Shown piece by piece: positions 1 through 12,500 of a DNA stretch of 64,000 nt (positions are counted from its first letter, which is position 1; every line of letters begins with the position of its first letter). The notes under the pieces are model-generated. The model did not search any database, was not told the origin of the DNA, and saw only the letters and a program-made list of their open reading frames with translations. The stretch is from Druceiella hillmani (Eukaryota; Arthropoda; Insecta; Lepidoptera; Hepialidae): NCBI GenBank assembly GCA_039881145.1, contig JAYKKI010000029.1, positions 24,364,001-24,428,000 of the forward strand. The letters are read 5' to 3'. The position numbers were made by a program, and so were the translations under genes.

Positions 1-896
1 TAGTATCATATATTGTGCCAAGTTTCTTTGTGAGATGCGTTTATTAGTATTTATTATAACAAAGTTATTAACTTATGTTGAAGTATAATTTCATAATTCT
101 CTCCTAGATGATTGATGATTTCGAATGATGGTGATGAAATCATACAAAAAAATACTATTCGAAAAGTACTATCTGGATTAATGAAACATCCTACAAATGT
201 CATTAATAAAATTAAATGATCACCTAAAAATTTTTTTGCCTTTTACAAACATCTTTATCTTAAAAAAATACTTTATAGCTTTGAATCTTCTACTTTTTGA
301 ATTTTTAATGTCAAGTTTTTAGTTTTCTGCTTGTTTTTTTTTAAGAGATGAAGTCCAAAAAATTTGGAATTTTTTTCTTCACAACCATTCATGATTTTTA
401 CAGTAAAACCAATTTACTATGGCTTAAAATGTATTTTTAGCTTTATATATACCTTTCAATTATATTTGTTAAAGAATTATTTTTGTTAAAGAATTGATTA
501 ATGTTAACGAGTTAATTTCTAAATTCACCTTATCTGGATATAATGATGTTAAAGAAATTCCAAGGAGAATTAAGAAAATCTCGGTCGCCAACATATCTAT
601 AAAAGTCTGTGATGTAGAAAGGAAGAAAGTTTGCTGCATTATTTTAGACATTCATGCAAAAGCAAATAACTTGTTGCATCTAGATTTCCATAGACTATTA
701 TATATGTTATATAACTATTGAATGTCAAAGGCGCTGGTCTAGGTAATTGCTAGACCAAAGCTGACACAACTTCTGCAGACACACTAACACTAGGTATCAG
801 GGAATTATAAATCTTAAAAAGATCTGCAGAAAAGTTTGGGATAAACTATAATAACTGTATGGAATATATTTGGCTTTAATTTTGTAGAAATTCATT

Positions 897-1186
897 ATTC
901 ACAATTAAATGAAACTACATGATGTAATCATTTATTGTGTATAGTAACTGTTTAAATTTAAAACAGTTACTATACACAATAAATGAAACTACGTGATGTA
1001 GTATTATTTCTACTTTCTTTAAGTTCTTTACCACGACCTATGTTTCTTTGTATTACAACATCTTCAGGTGGGCTATTAGCAAGAATCTTTGCTGAAACCT
1101 AGGTCACGGTAAAGAACTTAAAGAAAGTAGAAATAATACTACAATACGTAGTTTCATTTATTGTGTATAGTAACTGTTTTAAATTT
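897..1186. repeat. MITE-like inverted-repeat element
   Basis: Two arms of about 88 bases (955-1042 and 1099-1186) are close inverted copies, with edges reading AAACAGTTACTATACACAAT. Part of the arm is present a third time in inverted order at 931-955. The interior (TTACAACATCTTCAGGTGGG) recurs at 39446-39562. The absence of coding capacity, the hairpin shape and a second copy suggest a non-autonomous DNA element; the superfamily is unknown. Confidence 0.65.
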
Positions 1187-1949
1187 AATAAGTTGCTTAA
1201 TAAATTGAAAAAGTTAACATTAAATTGAGGTGGATTTATTAATTTTAGTGTAAACAAATCTCATAGATATTTTAAATCTTTGCTATAGATAAAATTACAC
1301 TTTATAATTTGGATTAAAGAGAAGTTAAAAGGTCTTTCAAAGAAAACAGAACAGAAATATACATTTTGATGATGTTTGAGTGTGATGTATCTGTATACAG
1401 ATAAGGGGAATGGAAAGGCAAATGGGGCACATTTGATGCACTGCCGTTGGATAACGAGATGGTATATGAGATCTTTTAAATATAGCATTTTAGCATAACA
1501 CAGCTTAATTAATACAAACAGTGCACTATTATTCATCGGCATGAACCACTTTTTTATCGGCACAGTGATCTCAGAAATACAATATATTCTTTAAGGTTCC
1601 TATTTGTGTATTGAAGTTCTTTTTTATTTTGATAGCTTCAGTAAGTTTTTAGTTTGATAACAGTAACAACTTAAAATTTTGTTTAAATTCATATTATTAA
1701 ATTACTTTAGTACAAGAGAATGTATTCCCAGTAAAGTTGTCTGATAAATTATTTCATAGCCTGCATATTAAAATAAAATTTCAGGAAACAAAATAAGAAA
1801 TGTTGTAAATAGAAAAATACTTCAAAATTCACAAAAAATATAACCATCTACAAAAACTCCCAATATAAATATGGTTTAACTTTTTTTACAGGATATACTA
1901 CTATATCTAAAAAATAAGATGAACTCAAAAGACCACGGTATGGTTTTTC
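1187..1949. other. AT-rich non-coding, nothing recognised
   Basis: The minus-strand 100-codon frame 1563-1261 has no recognisable domain. The same applies to 1-896, where the short frames on both strands near 470-720 show no family. Confidence 0.5.
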
Positions 1950-2780
1950 ACGAGTTTAGGGAAGAGCCTTTCAAAAGGTTCGGTAAATACCACAGAAGTC
2001 ACTTGGAGCTAAATCAGACGAATATGGTGGTTGCAAAACAATAGGAATTGAATTTTTGACGAAATGGTCTTGAATTTCAATGCTGTGTGTGCCAGAGAAA
2101 AAAGTTGTCTGTCCATAATTCCGACTTTTGCGGCGAATATTCAATACACATCACACTCAAATAATATTCTTTGTGTTCACAACAAACACATAACACTCAA
2201 ATAATATTCTTTGTTAACAATTTGGTCGGTTGGAACGAATTCATAGTCCATTATGCCACAATAATCAAAAAAAATTGTCAACGTGACATTGATTTTTGAG
2301 TAACTTTGGTGCATTTTTCGTTCTTGATTCACCTTTTCCACGATATTCACTCGATTTATCGGCTGTTTCCGGGTCATAAGCATAGATCAAAGCGTCATCT
2401 GTTCTGATGATGCATTTCATGAGGTCTTGGTAGTCAGAAATTATTGTTTCATTAATGTCAGCGTGACTGTTTTTTCCCAAAAATTTAGTATTTCTATCTA
2501 AGGCACAACAATGTATTGTACTGAACAATGTTTATGTACTGAACCTTTTGTAATACCAACAGTATCAGCAAGGTCTTTATTGTTAATCGATGGATTTCGA
2601 GCACAAGATCTTTGATTTGATTAACGTGTTATTCATTAGTACACGTTGATGGTCGTCCAGGACGCTGTTCGTCTTCTACGCTTTCTTTGCCTTCTCTAAA
2701 GTCTTTGTACCATTTGTAAACATTTTTTGCAGCATAGTCTCATCACCATAGACTTTCTGCAACATCCTGAATGTTTCCAC
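1950..2780 (-). pseudogene. Mariner (Tc1/mariner) transposase relic
   Basis: Read on the minus strand, fragments in shifting frames follow mariner order. They are GKESVEDEQRPGRPST with the following helix-turn-helix region, then YAYDPETADKSSEYRGKGES, then VDNFFDYCGIMDYEFVP and VNKEYYLSVM, then near 1990-2080 QPPYSSDLAPSDF. The last two blocks are typical of the DD34D catalytic domain. Frameshifts, stops and an internal deletion near 2100-2180 make it non-functional. It lies in the intron or upstream region 5' of the first visible dynein exon. Confidence 0.85.
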
Positions 2781-3353
2781 AGATTCCGCAATTTATTTTT
2801 ACTTACCTTATTTCTGAACACAGCAATATATCTAACCTAATTGACTCTGATAATTTTACATTATTATATTTTGTTAATTAAATTGAATGGAAAATTTTGC
2901 AGCAAAATATTTAATAGTAATGCAAAGTCAGGGCAAGCCAATAATACATTATATAAGAAGACTATATATATTTCAACATGCACTCAGCCATTATTTTAAT
3001 GTTCTATAGATTCACTTTTTTATAGGCGTGAAATATCTGTAAACAAACTATTGAGTAACATAAATGTTTTAAAGGGTTTGATTTCATTAAAGACATTAAA
3101 GTATTAAAGAGAAAATGTATTATAAGTCGTTATCCAAGTAAATAATGCCCTATCAATTTTCTATTTGGTATTTTAATCTTTTTAATAAAATCAAACTCTT
3201 TAATATATTAATTATTATTCAATAGTTTGCAGAAAATAAGTGGTACATACGTAATTAATAAACCACCACAATTTCCTCTTGCCATCATAAAATGCCATAC
3301 CTTCAATTTCACCTTAAATTTGATTCTTTCTTAAATCACTTTCTTTTTATTAG

Positions 3354-3506
3354 ATGTTGATTTATGTGGCTGGTCATATTAATTATGGGGGACGTGTCAC
3401 TGATGATTGGGATCGAAGATGTGTAATGACACTGCTGCAGGACTATTACAATCTTGTCGTTCTATCACCGAGATATGTATTTGATGACACAGGAGCTTAC
3501 AGACAG
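3354..3506 (+). CDS. Dynein heavy chain exon (AAA6-region signature)
   Basis: 51 codons after acceptor TTATTAG and before donor GTAAAT, phase 0 at both ends. It encodes GHINYGGRVTDDWDRRC and DYYN, the conserved block found just before the C-terminal domain of axonemal heavy chains. It is the first dynein exon I can find here; 1-3353 shows no upstream exon. Confidence 0.92.
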
Positions 3507-6500
3507 GTAAATTTTTCTGTTAACTGATAATGGTATTTTGAAATGTGAAACATAAGGAATGACAATATTTCTCATATTATCTTTCTTTCAATATTGCCTC
3601 CTCCATCATATGTGCCTATGTAATAATAACTTGTCTTCTTTTGAGACAAAGTATGATGAAAATACCATAGAGAATATTTCTAGATTAATTAGTTTATTAT
3701 ATTTCATGTATTTAGTTTATGACCCAATGCTACTTTGCATGTTACTTTGGCAATCCTAAGCTTCTATTCATTCACTTTGATAAGGTAGTATACCTTAATA
3801 CAAATACATTCTTAAATTAGTATCGTTCAAAAATTTAGTAACCTGATTAAACAAGCTCTGTTAGGTACTTTCATAATATTTGTATTGTTGATTATATTAT
3901 TTTGTTTTATTGTTAATGTAGTTGTAACGTCATTTTGTCTCGTTGATTATGTTTTAAAACTTAAGAAAAGGGATGTTAGTTATGGATGATTTATTTTCTC
4001 AGTAAAATATATTTATATATTGACAGGTGTATTTCCTCTTAGAAGCCAGTAATTTATTTATAATTCTATAATGTTCACTATCATACATCTACGGCCAAAA
4101 TATGATTGGGTAAAGAACATCAAATTAATATATTAGGCTAACCTACGCAACACTTCTGGTAGTTCAACATACCCCGATAAGTCTCAACCCAATTGAGGAT
4201 CTCAGGGATATATTTAATGTAAGATACGAAGTGTTTTTTGTAACATTAAATGACATCATTTAATCCTACAAAATAAAAAAAAACCTATAATCATATTATT
4301 GCCTAAACCTATAATCATATGAAACCTATAATCACAAAATATATTGAAAGCTTACTAAATATTTCTGAAGCGTAAAATAATTATTGTAAATGGTTACGTT
4401 TATAAAAACTAATTTATACTTAATGAAATAGATCGTTTAGTGTTATTTTCACTAGGGTGAAGTGAAAACACTATTTTCGACTACCGTGATATAATACTTG
4501 ACAAAACCATCTTATAGACTCATTTCATAACAGAAATAATCTTTTATATTTAGTGAGGTCCCCGATGTGATGTTGTATGTACCACTAATATTGTAATGCT
4601 AAAGATTGTATATCTGTTAACTAATAACAGTAAAACTTAACAAAGAATACTATTAATCTTATTTTTATGTAGACTAAAAACTATCTGTGGTTTAAGGCAC
4701 AATTAAATTAAATATTTTCTGTTCGGATTTTTGTGTGTACTAAGGATGTTCTCAATATCCATATTCATTTGTTCACGAACCAATTTATTGATGACTCAAT
4801 GGCCCAGTGCCGCACCATTCTTTACTTGTCAGTTGTTTTGCTACCTCAGTGTGCTGGCATCTAGTGACTAATACGCGTTAATTACTTGTCTTATGTGAAT
4901 AGGTATTGTAACAGGTAACAGTTTTAATATTTACATGTATCTTTTTTATATTGTAAATGTATATGCTATGTGTGAATACTGTTATAATTTTTTTATTATG
5001 TCAGTTGCAAAACGTAAACATGTTACTCTTCTTTTAAATCAAAAATTAAAGCTGCTACAGAGACTGGACAAGGAGGAATCATTCCAAAAAATTGCTAAAG
5101 ACCTCCTTTTGGGAGTTACCATTATTAAGGAAGTAGGGAGAAAAAAAACGATATTGAGCCTCTTAAGGTGACGACAGAAAGTGAGAAAACATTAAAAAGT
5201 CTCAAAGTCCCAAAACACTAAAAAAACTCAAAACTGGACATATTAGACAACGTGTTATGAATATGATTTTGCTAAGGAAGGAAAAAGTGAACCCCACTAA
5301 TTAAGCCTATTGTCATAGAACTAATTCCGCCTATAAAATTTAAAGTTCAAGATTAGTGAAGGTTGGATTAGATGGTAAAAAACCCATCATCACGTTAGAC
5401 ATATGTAGTAATTACAGGTGGAAAACTATCAGCTGATGATGGGGCAACAAAAAAAGTCTTTGAAGTTAAAAAAATTATTAAAGAAAATAAATTAGGACCT
5501 AATCTATAAACTAGCCTAAACCCTATGCAAAAAAACACTGTCTCAAATGAGAACATGATATAATCAAAAATTGCGAAAAACAGACTCGGGTTGCTACATG
5601 AATCAATGCTAACAATACACACAAACTGGCTTTTGTCATTGACAAGACTAAAAAGCCAAAAGTGTTCAAGAATATTAAATCACCATCGTTTACCTTACCA
5701 GTTTTACAAAGAATAAAATAAAGTTTATTACCATGTCAGTTTTGACGTAATTTTGAAATTGTGACTTTTTGTTCGGGAAATTGTGGCTACCGTTGTAGAA
5801 AACTGAGTCAAGAAACTTACTGTTCATGCTCTATTGTTGTTAGGTAACACACCATCACACCATTCTGAAAAAAAATTAATATAATGAGAAATAAAAACTG
5901 CTTTTCTTCCATCCAATATAACTTTTTTTACCCAAGCAATGGATCAAGGAGTGATCGACTGGTGGAAAAGGTGTTATTGTCAAAAGTTCATTAGCTCGAT
6001 TTTGGTAAAAGTAGAAGAAAGCTGTAACCTTTTTAAAGCTATGAAATGCCTTAGTATCAAAGACACAATTCACACAATAACAAAGTCATGGAATAAAATG
6101 AAACTTGACATGTGTACAAATCTTGGCATAAACTTTGGCTGGAAGCGATGATTAAGAATGAGAAAGACACAAACGAGCCGGAAATTGTAGATGACTTACA
6201 AACTTTGCAATATTATATCCAAGCAAATGACCTTAATGAGTGGCTTACTAAAGGTAATTAATATTGTGAAACAAATGAAAAACTGCCTTATGGTCAGATT
6301 ATTGTCACTTTTTCACACGTTGATGAAGAAAACTTAATTGAAGAACCTCACATGATGACCAAGCTACCCATGTTTGCACACAGAAGCCAAAAAAGCTTTA
6401 AATGGTACTCTTGAGCAGACTAAGAATACCTTGTCAATCAAGAATTAGTCTAGACTGTGGTCTATCAAACAAAACAATATTACTCATTTTTTCCATGAAA

Positions 6501-9500
6501 TTTGTACATTTACTTTACATTATCAATAATATAGCTTAATACCATATAAGTTTTGTTTTATTTTAGACTCTTTTATTTCATAAAATAATAAATATTTTAT
6601 ATCCTTCTGACAATCTGACTTTTTTTTGCATTTTGACTAGATGCCCCATGTCAGGAACGGAAGGTGACAGGTTAGCAAGGTTCCGTTGTATTAATTATTA
6701 TAAAATAATATCACTTTCAGAATATTTAGAATAAATAATTAAACACCAATAATTCGAGAAGTACGCTACTATTACAATAAAATAAAATAAGTCATTCCTT
6801 AGAAATCAGCCTATTTGATATTTAATAAAAAACATCTCTAATTTGCCGGTAACTCAAACAGAACTGCTAGCCTTTTATTGACACTATCCTGTATCTCCAA
6901 ACCTTTCCCTGAGAAATTTATCAAAATCGGCATGCCGAACAAAATACAAGTGCTTGTGTAGTAGATTAGGTAGTATCATATTCGTTCTTGCAAATATTGA
7001 GGCAAATTGTTTATATGCGTATTTGTGAATTCTGTCTTTTTTGCTATTCAAAACATACCTATTAAAAACATATAAAGTCAGTTATTTTGCTATTCAAACA
7101 TACTTATTAAGAACATATAAAGTCAGTTATTTTGCTATTCAAATATACTTATTAAAAACATATAAAATCTGCAATTTTCCTATTCAAACATATTTATTAA
7201 GAACATATAAAGTCTGTTATTTTACTATTAGAAACATACCTATTAAGAACATATAAAAACAACCTCTTTGTTCTTCTAACCATGTACAGTGTTTTCGAAA
7301 GTAACATTTGTTGCACCATTGTGCAGTCCATCAGCTATGTCCTCATAGTAACACTGATAATTCATACAAAATAACACCAAATTGTGTCAACAGTTAGAAA
7401 ACACTTTACTCGTTTATTTAAGTCTCAAATACGCATTAAAGGTAGGATGACACGGTCTGGGAATATTAATTTAGTCTTGGGAATTTTAACTTGTAAGTGA
7501 TGATTATTTACTAATGGTACAATATTAAAGCAATTATATGATTGAACAGTTAAAATTAAATATACTGACGAATTGTAGGTTTGAACCCAAGACAAGTAGC
7601 ATGCAAATCTAAGTTGCTTTGCTCTCAGCCACATGTTTGCTTGATCATACCAGTAAATTTTAATATATAAACTGCTAAGATAACTTTGGAATGCATTTTC
7701 TCAAAATGGGAAAAGTCATGTGCTTTTATACATTTGTATATTTAGTATAATATTAACACAGAAAGCAACGTGAAATTCCCAGATCATGCTCTCACCTTAA
7801 ATATAGACATAGAACACATGTTCCTGCAATAGCAGTATCTTGCATCAATCATTAACATTGTCATTAATATAATTTCAGTTGCCGTCAGAGACAAAGCTGG
7901 ATGATTATATGGCTTATGTTAAAACATTACCTATCAATGATGATCCATCACTTTTTGGCTTACATGGGAATGCCAACATTAGTTATGCCCAAGCTGAATC
8001 CAATGCGTGTCTGGGTAATTGCAATATTCAATTACATTATGTGGTATCATATGTAAGGGGTTAAAGGTATTATATCGCATTATACGTATATAATCGGTTG
8101 TATTTAAATCTCTTTAATTTATTGGGTTTTGAAAAACCACAAATCTATAGTTTATTGAACGCTACCTGTAAATTCATAAAGGAAGTATAAAAATATTTCT
8201 TTATGTCACAAAATACCTCTGCGACAGAAACATTTTAATTTTGGGAAGTGTTGTTTTAACTTATTTACCCTTTTACTACTACTTTTTTGTTCTAAACTTC
8301 CTTAGAGTTACTGATCATTTTGTAACAATACTAAACATAAGTCCATTTTTAGAAACTCTCCGTTCTCTACAACCAAAGCTCACCTCTGGTAGTGGCGGGT
8401 TATCGGCAGATGAGATTACCGAACAAACTGCTAAAGAAATTCTCAAAAAATGTCCTCAGCTTTTGAATCAAAAGAAAATTGCTGCTATGTGAGTAAAAGG
8501 TGTTTTTATGCAATTGAGACGCTGAAACTCGGATTTGGCTAGTGTAATAGTATTAAAAATGTTTTATAATTAACCAACTAACAATAAAAATAAAAACTAT
8601 AATTAAAAAAAATCATGTAGTTACAATTTTTATATACAATTTTCATCTATTTTCCTATTAAAGTTGTAGTTTTACAAATGCATTCTGTGAACTACAACTT
8701 GATTCACTGAATTCATTTTTAAAAGTACTACTTTGGTTGTAAAATAGATGAAAATGTAATACCCATTCTATTTCCAAATTAAACAGTGTCACAACATGCA
8801 AACTGTTGGACAAATTTTTTTATGCAAAATATGACAGTGGATTTCCACTCCCAAAAGCAAAAGATTGCCGATACAATTGACAAATTTTTTCAAATAATTG
8901 CAGTGCAGCTCTAATCTCAAATATAAAAAATTTCAAATAGATATATCAAATTAATATTTTCTACATTAAAGTTGTTGACAACTTCAAAAGAGGCCGTCAC
9001 TGCAAATAACAGTTGTGTGGCATTGCATATTCAAGCATCATATACACAGGCTGGCAAATATCAGTAATTTAACTGTAAAAGGAGAAGTACTTATTTTTTA
9101 TTGTACATAATTATTCTTGTACAGTAATTTTTACATAAAAACTAACTTTTTCCTGCACTCATGTTACTAACTGTGAGTAATATGGTTTTTTATATGTGCG
9201 TAATACATTTAGAGTCAAATAAAATTTGAAGACAATCTAATTTTCTATGATAAATCAAAAGATATTATAAACTAGCTTAAGCTATTATTTCATAACTATA
9301 TTGCCTGTCCCATGTAGCTTATAAAGGATCTTTCACTTTTTTTAAATTAGTTCCATGTAGTTCTTTGTATAAGCGCAACTAGTTTTATGTAGTGCCTTTG
9401 ATATTTTTCTTTAATTAATTGAACATTTTAATTCACAGATATGTTTATAACAATTATTTGTTGTGTTATGTATGTTACAGCCATCCTGCGTGCAATACCT

Positions 9501-12500
9501 ACAAAAACGTGTAAAAATATTGGTGCCATGTTGGGTTTATCACAGACTTTGACAGAGCAGCACACCATAAAATCCCAGGTTTATATTCCGGCTACTCATT
9601 GAGCTGCACTGGAGTGATCTTTGTAAATGTAATCATGAACCAGTGACAGATAATAGCTGCGTACTGTGATAGCTAAACCATCTGCCCAGCTTGGTGATTA
9701 TGGTCATCTGGCTCGGTGGTTATAGTCACCTCCTTTGATACACATGTTGGGAGAGCTTTTGATACACATTTAAAATGCGTGTTAAGGTCTTTATCCAGCA
9801 GTGAATGGAGACTGGCTGTTAATGATGACTGATGATGATAAAAACACATCTATATATCAGAATGATCTGTGAACACCATGAATAAATATATCGCTTATAA
9901 CAGTTCATACAAGATCCAATAAAAGTCACAAACATATGTTGCTGCATTTTGCACTATATGGAAATGAAAACTTCATTCTTTCTTGTACATAAAATCTTTT
10001 CAACTTCTTCTACTTTTTTTCTTAGGTATCCGGTTTCCTACAAGGAATCACTGAATACAGTACTGATTCAAGAAGTTATAAGATACAACAAGTTATTGTC
10101 AATAATACAACAATCACTAAGGTGAGTATGTCTAACTAAAACATTTTAACACAATGACATTGTATATACACTAAGTGAAATATACAATGTCAATCATTGT
10201 ATATACAAGGCCAAAAGTTTTATAAAATGAAGTAGGTCCTGTCTCCCTGCTGAACTTTGTTTATCATAATAGATACATAATTGACAAATAACAAAAGGTT
10301 TATAAAATATATAACATATGAAAAATACATCCGTGCAATATAATTTCAAAACCTTTAGTAAAAGTATCGCCTCAGATTTATCAATTACCTCATATCTATA
10401 GATTTACCAGAACACAAACTAAGGTTCTTTACTAAGGTGCGACAAAGCAATCAGCACGTGCCTTTATTAAATGTGGAGGAAGCCATCCACTAATCAAATA
10501 TTTTAATTATCCACCCTTACAATACATATGTAAAACTAGGTAATAGAACATACACCGCTGCCATAGCATCTAGTGTAAAACCCATCTAGTGTCAAGCATC
10601 TAGTGTACAGTCAAGGGAAATTGCCAGTCGCAGCATTTAAATCGAATGTACAACTGAAACAGCTTTGAATTGTTTTTTTATGAAGCTGAACCCTCTGGAC
10701 ATACAACAAGCAGAGATAAAGAGGAGCGCAACAGGGTGGTGTAGATGTATTACATTTTTAATCTATTTTTTGTTTATAGTAAAAATTATTGTTATGGCTG
10801 CATTATGTTATTATATTTGTTTTACAAATTATGTTTAATTACCATCTGAAATTAATCGACTGCCTTTATAAATTACTGCCATTGAAGTATCCTCATAATT
10901 TTGGTTATAATGAAATAATATATAGAGAACATATAAGTAAATAATAATATTCCTTACATTAATTTTATTCTTACAGTGACCTTTTAAAGGCTTTGAAAGG
11001 ACTTGTTGTAATGTCTGATATATTAGAGAACATGTCTAATAGTCTAGCAGTGAATATGGTCCCCGTGATATGGAGTGCTTCCGCTTACCCATCGCTTAAA
11101 CCTCTAGGTAAAGTAAATACAAGATATTCTAATAATGGTAGTGAAATTATAAGTGCCAGATATGTTTGAGCAATGTCAAATTAAACAAACAGATTAGTGA
11201 GTGGTTACATGTGCAAAAAAGATGCACCCTTAGTTACACCGAGTAGAAAAGGAAGTGATGCTATAACAATTTTGATGGTTTTATTTCTTGGCTGGCTTGT
11301 TTAAAGAATATATCATTTTTTCTTGTAGTAGACTAAATTAGCAGGCATATTCAGTATAATTTTGACTTGACTCCTGCAATCAAATCAAAAATAAAGTTTA
11401 AGAAGAACTCGCACTACAAGGGTTCTGTACACATTTAGATACTTATAAGTAAATTAAGACACAACACAGTAGTTCTATATATAATACTGCTTATTCAAAA
11501 TGTAAAAATATATTGATTACTGTACCTTTCACAGGTATAAAAACATGATGCATATTTAAAAATTATGCCATCTAGAATCACCACTATAATATTCCTACAA
11601 CATTTTCATAGACTTTTAAAACTCTTCTTTTTCATAATTTTAGGTTCAGTAGCCTTGGAAATGAAAGTTGGGAAAATATTTACATATTTTCCAATATATA
11701 TCCCAATACTTAAAATTATGGGGATATGTTTAATATCTTATAACTAGCCCTTTCAAATGATACCTCATGCTATATATGGAATTCTAAAGTCTTGTTTTTC
11801 AAATACCTAATTTTTTCCTCCTAAAATTTTCTATGGATATTTTTGAGTATTATCTATTGAAGTACATGCAGGTCAGTGTGTTTTATTATACTGTGCCAAA
11901 TTCCAACTCTCTACATCAAGTGATTACTGAGAAAAACGCTTGTGACTGACAAACAGACATCTTATAAGAATTATGTTTTTCCTTTTGAGGTATGTACTGT
12001 AATAAGCTCATTCTAAATTATACCAGTTAAAGTTAGAAACAATGGATTCGGTAGCAAACTGTTGTTCATACTTGAATGACATTAAGCATACACTTCACAC
12101 GACGAAGAGAAATATCTAAATAGGTATATTTACCATCTTCACAGCTACTTTTCAGAATTATCAGTAGCAAGTTTAGTTATCAATCGGTAGGCTACTTTTA
12201 ATTAAAATTCATTTAATTGTTATATTTATGTAAAAATAATTATATTTGACATTCTTATGTAGACAAGTTTATTAAAAGATTGATTCTATTAATATTGTGA
12301 CATTCGTCTCTAGAGGTTAAAAAATATTTGACATGCTGGAATAAGTATGCTCAAGTAAAATTTCAAATTTAGAAATTACATTCCTGAACCTCGCAAATAC
12401 GAATAGCTAATCTATTTGTATTTGTTTTCATAAATTTAACCTTCTTGTTGAAGACAAGCAATGTGAAAAACCAGCACTATTATAACCAGTTTTATTATAA

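Noticed and set aside
494..721. 75-codon plus-strand frame and overlapping minus frame
   Set aside because: No dynein or transposon motif recognised; AT-rich chance frame.
7041..7256. 71-codon open frame
   Set aside because: It is the translation of a 45-bp tandem repeat.
8641..8754. Loose inverted words TTTCATCTATTTT / AAAATAGATGAAA about 90 bases apart
   Set aside because: Short and low complexity, with a long loop; likely chance in AT-rich DNA.
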